From positions 1-20,531 of the forward strand of contig JAXLWB010000079.1 in the NCBI GenBank assembly GCA_046328715.1: a DNA stretch of 20,531 bases, written 5' to 3'. The translations under genes and the position numbers were made by a program. The notes under the pieces are model-generated. The model was not told the origin of the DNA. It made no database searches and saw only the letters and a program-made list of their open reading frames with translations. The DNA is from JAXLWB01 sp046328715. Its GTDB lineage: Bacteria; Chloroflexota; Anaerolineae; Caldilineales; Caldilineaceae. Of this stretch, positions 6,386 through 13,863 are shown piece by piece. Each line of letters begins with the position of its first letter. Position 1 is the stretch's first letter.

Positions 6386-7519
6386 CTATTGCTCCTTTGC
6401 GCAGCGAAAACCAAGCATGGCCTCGCCGTAGACTGAGTCACTGTTACCCCGATTGGCAGAACGGGCCGACTCAATCACGTCTGCATAGGAGCCGCCACGC
6501 ACTACCCACCCAGCACCTTCCCCGCGCCGATAGGTGGGTCCGCGTGGGTTCGTATTTTCTGCTGAAGTGTAGTAGTTTACCTTATACCAGTCAAAAACCC
6601 ATTCGCGCACATTGCCGCCCATATCTAGGACACCATTCGCCGAGCGATCGGCGAGATTGGAGCCGACTGGCAGTGGTCCTTTGGCGGCGTTCGTGCCGAT
6701 ATTGGCTTGCACAGCGGTAGGATCGTTGCTCCACGGCCAGAGTGATTTGGCATTGGTCTTTGCATCCCAACCTGCCGCCATTTCCCATTGCGCCTCGGTC
6801 GGCAATTGTTTACCACGCCAGCGGCAGTACGTTCCGGCTTGCTCCCAGGTCACATTGATCACTGGGTAGTTGTCAAACGCTGGATCATTGATGTAATGCG
6901 CCTCGGTCGAACTGGCATCCGAGAGTGGTGCGCTACAGACGCCGGCCGCCACACATTGCCAATAGTGACCAACAGTGACTTCGGTGCGGTCGATCTGGTA
7001 GGGTGAAAGTGTAACGGTGCGCACAGGTGTTTCGTCATTGTCGCCCATACCGGGTGGGCTGCCCATCGTAAAGGCACCTCCAGGAATGGAGACCATCTCT
7101 TCTGGCACGTCAGAGACTTGTTCTGGCTCAACGCCAGACGTAGGTGTGGTCGCCTTTGCAACGATTTGCCAAACCAGGATATCGAGCGGACGCAAGGCCC
7201 AGCCGCGTTCGCCATCCCAGGTTTCCACCTCAAGCCAACGCCAATCCTCGCTACGCCCTGTAACACGAAACGGATGTCCTGCGCCAAAGCGGGCGAGCAG
7301 TGGTGCATTCACATCGGGAGCAGTGCGTACCAGCAGTAGATCTTTCTTGGGCACAGTCAGATCAGCCGAGGCACTCCACAAAATGCGAAAGACCAAGAAG
7401 CCCAGGCCCAGCAAGACAAGCAGCGGAATCACGACACCGCCGATGATCAACTGGGCGAGGGGGCGCGACGCAGTCGGGCGGTCAACTTGCAGAGGCTTAT
7501 CAGCGTTTGCGATTGTCAT
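6386..7519 (-). CDS. Membrane-anchored FGE/SUMF1-like protein with SH3-like domain, catalytic Cys absent
   Basis: The protein has 377 residues. A membrane helix (about 23-46) is followed by an SH3-like domain (57-114, with LLLVRTAPDVNAPLLARFGAG and RWLEVETWDGERGW). A formylglycine-generating-enzyme/SUMF1 fold follows (about 139-377), with MVSIPGGAFTMGSPPG, YQIDRTEVTVGHYWQCV, YPVINVTWEQAGTYCRWRGKQLPTEAQWE and GNVREWVFDWY. In true FGE the copper-binding cysteine pair follows RGGSW near the C-terminus. Here the sequence after VVRGGSY (ADVIESARSANRG) has no cysteine, so sulfatase-activating chemistry is unlikely. It is anchored with the domain outside. Its start overlaps the end of the polyferredoxin gene by 20 bases, showing coupling in the oxidase locus. 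The role is unknown. Confidence 0.88.
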   Translation of the reverse strand: MTIANADKPLQVDRPTASRPLAQLIIGGVVIPLLVLLGLGFLVFRILWSASADLTVPKKDLLLVRTAPDVNAPLLARFGAGHPFRVTGRSEDWRWLEVETWDGERGWALRPLDILVWQIVAKATTPTSGVEPEQVSDVPEEMVSIPGGAFTMGSPPGMGDNDETPVRTVTLSPYQIDRTEVTVGHYWQCVAAGVCSAPLSDASSTEAHYINDPAFDNYPVINVTWEQAGTYCRWRGKQLPTEAQWEMAAGWDAKTNAKSLWPWSNDPTAVQANIGTNAAKGPLPVGSNLADRSANGVLDMGGNVREWVFDWYKVNYYTSAENTNPRGPTYRRGEGAGWVVRGGSYADVIESARSANRGNSDSVYGEAMLGFRCAKEQ

Positions 7520-8393
7520 TTGTCACCGGCAGGAGGGGAATAATATCTTTGTCTGTATTCCAACGCAAGGGGGGTGGCAATGCTTCTTGCGCCATGCGCG
7601 TTGTACAGACATCAATACAGTCACCACAGAGAATGCATTGACCAAAGCCGCCATTCATGGAATCTTTGAAATCCATTTCACGCGGCGAGAGATCCATCGG
7701 GCAATATTGATTGCACCAGCCACATTCCACACAGGCGCGGCTTGCATCGAAGGTAATGCGCAGTGAATTCTCTTGTGTGACAACCGAGAGATACATACCA
7801 AAGGGGCAGATGGTTTCACAAAATCTGAAACCCATGCGCTGTAGAATCACGAAACCGATCAGAAACAGTCCGCCAAAGCCTAACCAGACATAGAGAAAGT
7901 AGGGATGCGTCGGTTGTGCCAGCCTACGCAGATCGATCACAAAGTTGAGGAGGATGATCGTAGCGCCGATGGACAACAGAATGTTCAACCCCAAGAAAAT
8001 TTGGGTGCGATAGGGATGCCGGCGCAGACGATGATTGAGGATCTGTCCAAAACGATTAAACATGCCCCACGAACAGATCCAGCCACACAGCAAGCGCCCG
8101 ATCAGGTAATTCTCGAGGAAGTTGACAAAAAAGATCCCCAGCCAGAGCACAACGACGACCTGCAAGGCAATTCGCTGTGAAACTTCATAGCCCAACAACC
8201 AGTAGCGATCACTGGTGAAATCCAATTTCAAGCCATGAAACGTGGGCACCAGAATGAGTGCCAGCAGAAAGAAGAATTGAGAAATCCAGCGATAGCGGGT
8301 GTAGAGGGTGACTGGGCTTACATGGGCCAAACGAATGGGGGGAATCTTAACTTCACGGAAGGTCGGATGTGTAAAAAAGGTCGGTTTAGCCAT
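7500..8393 (-). CDS. CcoG/NapH-like membrane polyferredoxin with two [4Fe-4S] clusters
   Basis: The protein has 297 residues. Several membrane helices frame two paired-cysteine motifs, CGWICSWG (Cys103, Cys107) and CETICPFG (Cys192, Cys196), as in NapH, NosR and CcoG. The C-terminal domain carries two ferredoxin-type clusters: Cys221-x2-Cys224-x2-Cys227-x3-Cys231-Pro and Cys253-x2-Cys256-x2-Cys259-x3-Cys263. CcoG (RdxA) reduces Cu(II) for cbb3 oxidase assembly. This protein is shorter than classical CcoG, lacking its C-terminal periplasmic Ig-like domain, so it is closer to the NapH length. The surrounding ccoNO, ccoI and sco genes favour a CcoG-like copper-reduction or electron-delivery role. 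It is the first gene after a palindromic repeat. Confidence 0.88.
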   Translation of the reverse strand: MAKPTFFTHPTFREVKIPPIRLAHVSPVTLYTRYRWISQFFFLLALILVPTFHGLKLDFTSDRYWLLGYEVSQRIALQVVVVLWLGIFFVNFLENYLIGRLLCGWICSWGMFNRFGQILNHRLRRHPYRTQIFLGLNILLSIGATIILLNFVIDLRRLAQPTHPYFLYVWLGFGGLFLIGFVILQRMGFRFCETICPFGMYLSVVTQENSLRITFDASRACVECGWCNQYCPMDLSPREMDFKDSMNGGFGQCILCGDCIDVCTTRMAQEALPPPLRWNTDKDIIPLLPVTNDNRKR

Positions 8394-8411
8394 AATTCAA
8401 TCAATGCAGAG

Positions 8412-8539
8412 CCCCACCCTAACCCTCCCTTTCGGGGAGGGAACTGTCACGGGATGGATATAGTTTGGTGAACAGCAGAACAAACACAATCTTTCCCTGC
8501 ACAGTTCCCTCCCCAAAGTTGGGGAGGGCTAGGGTGAGG
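8412..8539. repeat. 128-bp palindromic element with two G/C-run hairpins
   Basis: The left arm (8412-8447) and right arm (8501-8539) are imperfect inverted repeats with a shared perfect 14-base core (GGGGAGGGAACTGT at 8434-8447, inverse at 8501-8514). Each arm folds on itself: CCCTCCC...GGGAGGG on the left, and CCCTCCCCAA-AG-TTGGGGAGGG (8507-8528, 10-bp stem) on the right. The CCACCCTAACCCTCCC type of end is common in dispersed bacterial palindromes. It fills the gap between the polyferredoxin gene and the two-helix protein gene. It is probably a non-autonomous repeat element. Confidence 0.65.
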
Positions 8540-8544
8540 TTGAC

Positions 8545-9240
8545 TTATACACTTACTGGCGCGGCGATTCTTTCCTCTGCTCGGCCCCGCAAAAATTGGA
8601 TAATGAGCAGGACAATAGAAATCACTGTCAATCCACCCAGGACCAGGCAGATGGTATCGAGCCTCCGAAAGGCCCATTCTCCTTCAGCGATAATGGCGGC
8701 TCGGTTTAGGCTAGAGATACCTGTGACGGCTGACAATACCGCTTTATTGCCCGAAGCTGACTTCTGCCATTTTCCCTGAACGTTCACTGTATCGCCGAGG
8801 CGAAAACCGGTATATTCACGATCTTGCCCTTCGTCCGCTACACGATGAAGTTCATGTGCAATGACCCGCTCCTCGGCTGGCTGCACGAGAATTGTGCCGT
8901 CGCTCAATTCCAAGCTCAGGTCGGGAAAGACAAGTGGGAATTGCTCCTGAAAGCGCGTCTCGCGGTTTTCCAAAGGGCGCTCTTGAAAAACAACCAAGCC
9001 ATCGGCCCATTCCGGCGATGGGCCTTCAACAATCCGCCCGTGTACCATCACTACCTCATCATCTGCAACTGAGGCTAATGAGGCTAGACTTGTGTACTCC
9101 TGAATCGCCTGGTAACGATCAAATTCACCCTTGACTTGACCACGCGCCATTATCGCCCCCAGAAACATGACGAGAAAAATGGGCATGGAGAAGATCAATG
9201 TGCTGGTCAGCCAGCCAAATCTACGAACTAGGTTTTTCAC
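8545..9240 (-). CDS. Two-helix membrane protein with OB-like (possibly GIDE-type) domain
   Basis: The protein has 231 residues. An N-terminal membrane helix (about 9-32) and a C-terminal helix (about 196-216) enclose a roughly 150-residue soluble domain. Its segments MVHGRIVEGPSP, LELSDGTILVQPAEE and YTGFRLGDTVNVQGKW read as a beta-barrel domain. They resemble the domain of bacterial GIDE-like proteins, but this match is tentative. The start is GTG with AGAAGGA upstream. The gene follows the 112-residue membrane protein by 12 bases in the same operon. There are no Cys or haem motifs. A role in oxidase assembly is inferred from context only. Confidence 0.72.
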   Translation of the reverse strand: MKNLVRRFGWLTSTLIFSMPIFLVMFLGAIMARGQVKGEFDRYQAIQEYTSLASLASVADDEVVMVHGRIVEGPSPEWADGLVVFQERPLENRETRFQEQFPLVFPDLSLELSDGTILVQPAEERVIAHELHRVADEGQDREYTGFRLGDTVNVQGKWQKSASGNKAVLSAVTGISSLNRAAIIAEGEWAFRRLDTICLVLGGLTVISIVLLIIQFLRGRAEERIAAPVSV

Positions 9241-9252
9241 CGCAGCGTCCTT

Positions 9253-9561
9253 CTACTCTTCGTCACTGCCATCGGGAGCAACGGGAGCGCGACTAAAAAT
9301 AAAGGTAACCCAAACAATACCGACGATCCCCACCAGCATCGTTCCACCCATCAGCAAGGTTGCCCACCAGGGTAACGCCGAGACCACACGGCTTAATGGG
9401 GTCAACAGCTCAACATCGCTCACCTTTCTGGTGGTCCCAAAGGTGAGCATGGCCGACAACGCCATAAAGATCGGAAAGACCTCCAAAACGGTTTTAAAAG
9501 GCCAATGTTTACGTGGTTTGCTTGGATCGACTGGCGTATTGTCTTTTTTATTCATATTCAT
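9253..9561 (-). CDS. Small two-helix membrane protein, unknown
   Basis: The protein has 102 residues from the ATG at 9561. An ATG at 9591 gives 10 more residues but overlaps the upstream gene by 44 bases, while ATG 9561 leaves 14 and has AGTGGG just upstream. ATG 9555 is also possible. Two hydrophobic stretches (FPIFMALSAMLTFG and WWATLLMGGTMLVGIVGIVWV) flank a short loop. A lysine-rich N-terminus and an acidic C-terminus complete it. The family is not recognised. It is tightly packed between the MerE-like and OB-like genes, so it is probably part of the same membrane assembly module. Confidence 0.68.
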   Translation of the reverse strand: MNMNKKDNTPVDPSKPRKHWPFKTVLEVFPIFMALSAMLTFGTTRKVSDVELLTPLSRVVSALPWWATLLMGGTMLVGIVGIVWVTFIFSRAPVAPDGSDEE

Positions 9562-10114
9562 ATTCCCACTTTTCTGGCTCATCTGAGGCATCGCTGCGTG
9601 TCCACATCACCCACATCCAGGCAATCCAGACCACCATCACAGGAATCATCACCACAGTGGAAATGCTGATGAGCCAGATGAAGCCAGAGTTCGCCATGTC
9701 GAAATCACGCGCGCCCTCCATGATCTTTCTCGGCAGATCATCGCGAATGATCACACCAGCCAAAACCAGCGTGGGCATGATCAACGCACTGCCCAGCCCC
9801 CATGAAATGATCTGTTTGGTGGAAAAGCCTGCCTGGCTCGGCTTGCTCCGGGAGTTCACTGCACAAGCAGCCGCTTCCTCAGCCTTTGGTCCACGCACGG
9901 CCCAAATCATGAAGGCAATGACAAAGTAGAATGAAAAGAGCACCGCCAGCGATGACTCAATCGAAGCGTAGTGAGCGGTCAGATAGGTGCCAAAACTTGT
10001 GCCTGCGGTCAATGCCATCAATCCGCCAATGCTCAACGGTAGGTGACACGGGCAAAAGAGAATGGCTGAGATCGGCCACCAGTTACGCTTTACATAATTT
10101 GTGAAATTTTCCAT
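9548..10114 (-). CDS. MerE-like metal transporter domain fused to a C-terminal membrane domain
   Basis: The protein has 188 residues. The N-terminal 70 contain CPCHLPLSIGGLMALTAGT (Cys21, Cys23, His24) followed by a second helix and the ending IWAVRGPK. The same pattern occurs in the small mercury/organomercury transporter MerE (CPCHLP, LAGTTAG...). A linker with one Cys pair position (AAACA) leads to a C-terminal half with two more helices (about 102-122 and 146-170) and an acidic tail. Mercury genes merA, merR and merT are absent, whereas the copper ATPase ccoI lies upstream, so copper is the more likely ligand. It begins the second gene block after a 272-base gap; GTGAGG precedes the ATG. 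The fusion is unusual. Confidence 0.78.
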   Translation of the reverse strand: MENFTNYVKRNWWPISAILFCPCHLPLSIGGLMALTAGTSFGTYLTAHYASIESSLAVLFSFYFVIAFMIWAVRGPKAEEAAACAVNSRSKPSQAGFSTKQIISWGLGSALIMPTLVLAGVIIRDDLPRKIMEGARDFDMANSGFIWLISISTVVMIPVMVVWIAWMWVMWTRSDASDEPEKWEYEYE

Positions 10115-10143
10115 ATCAAATGCCTCACTTTCATCGAATCCGC

Positions 10144-10153
10144 ACCCTAGGGT
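10144..10153. promoter_or_regulatory. Palindrome ACCCTAGGGT ahead of the MerE-like gene
   Basis: A perfect 10-bp palindrome lies 30 bases upstream of the MerE-like gene's start. It could be an operator of this second gene block. It is short enough to be chance. Confidence 0.25.
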
Positions 10154-10199
10154 AAACGGAGTAAAACAAGGGCTACCGGCACAGTAGGACAGGTTGTCA

Positions 10200-10321
10200 A
10201 TTAGCCAGCAGGCCAGTAATCCTGACTTGAGATATCAGAACCCCGCACGTCAGTAAGGGGCCGTGGTGGCTGGCAGTCATAGATAGCTGACTTGAAAATG
10301 GTTAACGGTTAATGGTTAAGG
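10200..10321. repeat. Intergenic repeats: GGTTAAN heptamer x3 and CCAG-rich segment
   Basis: The 272-base gap between the ccoI gene and the MerE-like gene has no ORF of substance. It holds CCAGCAGGCCAGTAAT (10205-10220), which recurs with one mismatch at 18354-18369. CTGACTTGA occurs twice, near 10221 and 10286. A perfect tandem GGTTAAC/GGTTAAT/GGTTAAG lies at 10300-10320. A promoter for the downstream genes probably lies here, but no convincing -35/-10 pair was found. Confidence 0.5.
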
Positions 10322-10386
10322 TATACAGCACGCGCCACACGCAACTCGCATTTTCATCCCTCATTGTGAACTACTTTTATGCTCGC

Positions 10387-12633
10387 CTAATTTGAGAAGT
10401 TACGTATTCGTAATGAATTTCCTACCACCAGGGCGCTGCTTAGTACCATTGCCAATGCCGCCCAGATCGGATGCAACAAACCCGCCATTGCCAATCCAAC
10501 GCCCAGCAAATTATAGACAAAGGCCCAGGCCAAATTCCAGGCGATCGTGCGATAGACCCGACGCGCCAGGGCAAAGATCCAACTGATCTGCGCCAGATCA
10601 TTACCAATCAGGCTGACATCGGCGGATTCACGCGTGACGTCTGCTCCGCAGCCAAGGGCAATGCCCACAGTCGCACGGGCCAGCGCCGGAGCATCGTTCA
10701 ATCCATCACCCACCATTGCGACTGGCGTGGTTGATTCCAACTGTGTAATGTGGGCCAGCTTGTCGGCGGGGAGCAGTTCACTGTGGACCGGAACACCGAG
10801 TTGTTGGCCCAGTGCATTGCCGACCGAGGCGCTATCCCCTGTCAATACTTCCACCTTCAGGCCACGTTGCCGCATGGCATTCAAGGCTGGCACAGCGGCA
10901 GGGCGAATCACCTCGCGCAAGCCAAAGAGTCCCTGGACCTTGCCCTCCCAACCGATATGGACAACGCTTAACCCTGCTGACTCTAGTCGTGAACGGGCCG
11001 CAACCAATTCTGGCGACAATTGCGTCCCCACTTGGGCCACCAAGCGCCAACTGCCGACAAAGAGAGGACGCTCTGCCACCCGTCCAACAATACCAACCCC
11101 CGCTCGGGCCTGAAAATCAGTGGCGGGCAGCAACGGCAAGGAGCGCTCCGTGGCGGCGGCTTCAATCGAACGTGCCAGTGGATGCTCGGAGTAATGCTCA
11201 AGCGAGGCCGCCAGTTGCAGCAGTTCATCGGCCGTGAGGGTAAGATCAGCGGCCAACACCGTTTCAGCCAGGGTCACTTGCCCAGTGGTCAGGGTTCCTG
11301 TCTTATCAAAGAAGACCTGGCGGATGTGCGACAATTTTTCCAGCGAGCGACTGTCACGGATCAGAATGCCTTGTTTGGCAGCGCGCGCTAATCCCGTCCA
11401 AATCGCGAGCGGTGTAGCGACGCCCAAGGCGCAGGGACAAGCGATCAGCACCACGGACAGGGTATTAAACATGGCCCGCTCCCAGCCCACCTGCCAGGTC
11501 CAATAGGTGAAGGTCAGCAACGCTACCCCCATGACTACTGGCACAAAATAGGCCGAAACTCGGTCAGCCAACTGCTCGATTGGCGAGCGGTGCAAGCGAG
11601 CTTCGTCGAGCAGTCGCACCAATTTGCCCATCACACGATCCTCGCCGACCTGCGTCACCTCGACGGCGAAGCTGCCATCGACATTGAGCGTGCCAGCGTA
11701 GACCAAGCTCCCGAGCCCTTTGTAGGCCGGCGTTGCTTCACCCGTGATACTCGCCTCGTTGACGCTTCCTTCGCCAGCCAGAATTTGTCCATCCACAGCA
11801 AAACTCTCGCCCGGACGGACGCGAATGGTGTCACCAACGATGAGCCGTTCCACTGACACCCGCTGCTCTACTCCATCTTTGCCAATCAGGCTGGCTTCGG
11901 TGGGCGAGGCGGCCAACAGTTCCTCAATCGCTTTATTGCCTTCGACCTGCGTCTTGGCATCCAGCCAGCGACCGACGGTGACTAACAAGAGAATCATCAC
12001 TGTGGTCTCATAGTAGATGTTGCCTCGTCCAGTGAAGGTGGCATAGACCGAGATACCATACGCACTCAAGCTGCCAATGGCAACTAATGCGTTCATGGTC
12101 AGCCGTCGATAGACATTCCAGGTCAAAATTGCATCTTCGAGAATGGGCAAGGCGAGCAACAACACAGCAGGTGTTGCAAAGAGCATGGCGATCAGTTGGA
12201 GCAGGGATCGAACGCCAGCACCACTTTCACCCCAGGTATAAAACAACTCGGAGTAGAGCGTCAGGCTGGCTCCCATGACGGCCATGCCGAGGAAGGCGTT
12301 GAGCATCAATCGGGAAAGGGTATTGCGTGCCTCTTCAGCAGGGTCGCCGTGGATGACGCCACGACAACAGGGGGCGCTCAGGTCGAGACCAGCACGCCCC
12401 ATTGCGGCTGCGGGTGAGAGTCCTTGTGCCAGGTCGGGCGCAATCAGTTCATAGATATGGCGACAGCCATAGCAACAAAAGTGCTGCTCTTGGTTGTCGA
12501 TGATCGCCGTGATCGGGTGGTTGGTTGGCAACTCGCAGAGCGCACACTGAACTTTGACATGCTGTGCGCTCTGTATATTCTCTTCGGGAATCGTTGCCCC
12601 AACGCTATGGGACGGAAAAAATTCGGCTGACAT
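10387..12633 (-). CDS. ccoI: Copper-exporting P1B-type ATPase, CcoI family
   Basis: The 748-residue ATPase has an N-terminal Cys-rich segment (CALCELPTNHP, then HFCCYGCRHIYE at 52-62 and APCC at 87-90) typical of CcoI/FixI rather than CopA. The actuator motif TGEA is at 298-301, the transmembrane CPC metal site at 399-401 and the phosphorylation motif DKTGT at 443-447. The nucleotide-domain HP is at 484-485 and GDGLND at 642-647. There are eight predicted helices. CcoI pumps Cu(I) out of the cytoplasm for insertion into CuB of cbb3 oxidase, slowly and for biosynthesis, not detoxification. It starts 3 bases after the SafE-like gene. The ATG has no strong ribosome binding site, which suggests coupling. 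Substrate identity is supported by context and the CPC motif. Confidence 0.93.
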   Translation of the reverse strand: MSAEFFPSHSVGATIPEENIQSAQHVKVQCALCELPTNHPITAIIDNQEQHFCCYGCRHIYELIAPDLAQGLSPAAAMGRAGLDLSAPCCRGVIHGDPAEEARNTLSRLMLNAFLGMAVMGASLTLYSELFYTWGESGAGVRSLLQLIAMLFATPAVLLLALPILEDAILTWNVYRRLTMNALVAIGSLSAYGISVYATFTGRGNIYYETTVMILLLVTVGRWLDAKTQVEGNKAIEELLAASPTEASLIGKDGVEQRVSVERLIVGDTIRVRPGESFAVDGQILAGEGSVNEASITGEATPAYKGLGSLVYAGTLNVDGSFAVEVTQVGEDRVMGKLVRLLDEARLHRSPIEQLADRVSAYFVPVVMGVALLTFTYWTWQVGWERAMFNTLSVVLIACPCALGVATPLAIWTGLARAAKQGILIRDSRSLEKLSHIRQVFFDKTGTLTTGQVTLAETVLAADLTLTADELLQLAASLEHYSEHPLARSIEAAATERSLPLLPATDFQARAGVGIVGRVAERPLFVGSWRLVAQVGTQLSPELVAARSRLESAGLSVVHIGWEGKVQGLFGLREVIRPAAVPALNAMRQRGLKVEVLTGDSASVGNALGQQLGVPVHSELLPADKLAHITQLESTTPVAMVGDGLNDAPALARATVGIALGCGADVTRESADVSLIGNDLAQISWIFALARRVYRTIAWNLAWAFVYNLLGVGLAMAGLLHPIWAALAMVLSSALVVGNSLRIRNFSN

Positions 12634-12636
12634 GAA

Positions 12637-13536
12637 TTACCATAATGCTACACCGCTCAGGTGGAGATGCGGAACGAGCCCTGTCACTGCCAAACCGCGC
12701 AGGGTAAGTTGTACACCCACAACCATGACCAACAATGCAGCAAAGCGATACAGATTGCTGCGCAGCTCAAAACTGAGGCGCAGCGCCAAAAAACTGACGC
12801 CCAACATAGCAGGCAAGGTGCCCAGTCCAAAGGCGAACATGATCATCGCACCCTGAATTGGGTTACCGGACGTAGCAGCCACCAGAGCCATGGCGTAAAC
12901 GGCACCGCAGGGCAACAAGCCGTTGGTCAGGCCTAACGCCAACGGTGCAGCAGGGTGGTTCGATTGAAACCAGCGGCGCATCGACTGGCTGATCTGGCGA
13001 GCGAACTCTGCCGATTCCAGCCAGCGCAGCCAAGGGAAAACACCCCACAAACTCAGTCCGGTCAACAGCATCAACCCACCAATCCCGATCGAAAGATTGC
13101 CTTGCCAACCACTGCCGATCACGTTCACCCGCACCAAAGAGCCGATCATGCCCATCATCACGCCGATTGCGACATAGGTGGTCAGGCGCCCAACTTGATA
13201 GGTGACCAGCGGCGTCAACCTGTCACGATTTGCACTACAATTCGTGGCTTGTCGGCGCACAATAAAGGTCGTCACCAACGGTCCACACATGCCGATACAG
13301 TGGCTAAACCCTGCAAACAGACCTGCTACCAGCAGCAACAGAAAGTTGCTCGTCGTAGTCACTGACGGCAGGCCACAGATATCGCCATGTCCGAAGAGGG
13401 TTGAGAGTTCGTTGGTAGTGGGCAGTTGGCTGCTGCTACACGCGGTCAGCATTGGTAAGGCGAGACCTGTCCCGACCCAGAAGGCTCGTCGGGACAGGCC
13501 GCGCCACGTACCACCCCTGTTGTTGCAGGTAGACAT
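12637..13536 (-). CDS. SafE/DsbD-like membrane protein of cbb3 loci with lipoprotein-like N-terminus
   Basis: The protein has 299 residues from the ATG at 13536, two bases after the stop of the 74-residue gene. An in-frame ATG at 13611 would overlap that gene by 73 bases and is rejected. The core has six or so helices with GLFAGFSHCIGMCGPLVTTFI, the signature of the TauE/SafE-DsbD_2 group found beside ccoI in cbb3 clusters, and NGLLPCGAVYAMALVAAT. Such proteins are thought to help copper delivery or cytochrome maturation. The N-terminus is odd: LSRRAFWVGTGLALPMLTAC resembles a Tat-type lipoprotein signal, with twin Arg16-17 and Cys33 lipobox. The ccoI gene follows after 3 bases. The transport substrate is unknown. 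Confidence 0.85.
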   Translation of the reverse strand: MSTCNNRGGTWRGLSRRAFWVGTGLALPMLTACSSSQLPTTNELSTLFGHGDICGLPSVTTTSNFLLLLVAGLFAGFSHCIGMCGPLVTTFIVRRQATNCSANRDRLTPLVTYQVGRLTTYVAIGVMMGMIGSLVRVNVIGSGWQGNLSIGIGGLMLLTGLSLWGVFPWLRWLESAEFARQISQSMRRWFQSNHPAAPLALGLTNGLLPCGAVYAMALVAATSGNPIQGAMIMFAFGLGTLPAMLGVSFLALRLSFELRSNLYRFAALLVMVVGVQLTLRGLAVTGLVPHLHLSGVALW

Positions 13537-13538
13537 AG

Positions 13539-13763
13539 CTAGGCGGAGAGAGCAATCACCATGTAGACAATCGACCACAATACAAAGATGGCAAAACCAC
13601 CCAAAATCCACGGGGGCAACGCCGACCCTTCGTATGACTGCGAAGTGTCATTGAAGTCAATATCCCAATGGCGCGCATTATCCACATAAGGGAAGATAGT
13701 TCCCTTCAATTCTTCCCCATACTGGGCATCTGCTTGTGCCTGGGGTTCAGAAGGTTGCGTCAT
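13539..13763 (-). CDS. Small single-helix protein resembling the CcoP/FixP N-terminal anchor
   Basis: The protein has 74 residues: a soluble Gln/Asp-rich N-terminus, then YEGSALPPWILGGFAIF and one membrane helix to the C-terminus. The pattern Tyr-(Asp/Glu)-Gly...Leu-Pro-x-Trp followed by a helix matches the FixP_N region of CcoP (typically YDGI...NPLPRWW). There is no haem motif. A good AAGGGAGAA ribosome binding site precedes the ATG. It lies 100 bases after the 103-residue membrane gene and just before the SafE-like gene, within the ccoNO operon. It may be the membrane anchor of a split subunit III, the dihaem part being the cytochrome at 16452-17201, or a CcoQ-like subunit. Confidence 0.72.
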   Translation of the reverse strand: MTQPSEPQAQADAQYGEELKGTIFPYVDNARHWDIDFNDTSQSYEGSALPPWILGGFAIFVLWSIVYMVIALSA

Positions 13764-13781
13764 AACAGTTTCTCCCTTTTA

Positions 13782-13863
13782 GGCCATTTCAAAAAACCAT
13801 TTTTAAGGCTTTTTGCAATGGCTCAAGCAATTTCATTGGAATCGCTTTTATTTTGAAATCGCC
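13782..13863. repeat. Inverted repeat (12 of 13) after the 103-residue membrane gene
   Basis: GGCCATTTCAAAA (13782-13794) and TTTTGAAATCGCC (13851-13863) are inverted with one mismatch and a 56-base interior. The right arm abuts the stop codon of the 103-residue protein gene. On the minus-strand transcript it would form a stem just downstream of that gene, with TAAAAGGGAG and the next start following. It could be a processing or attenuation hairpin, or a small repeat element. Confidence 0.45.

Noticed and set aside
7017..7766. 249-residue plus-strand open frame spanning two genes
   Set aside because: It overlaps the FGE-like and polyferredoxin genes, both with strong family motifs on the other strand.
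9548..10114. Mercury resistance operon
   Set aside because: Only a MerE-like domain is present; there is no merR, merA, merT or merP, and the surroundings are copper and oxidase genes.
13537..13611. Upstream start for the SafE-like gene
   Set aside because: It would overlap the 74-residue gene by 73 bases; the ATG at 13536 sits 2 bases after that gene's stop.
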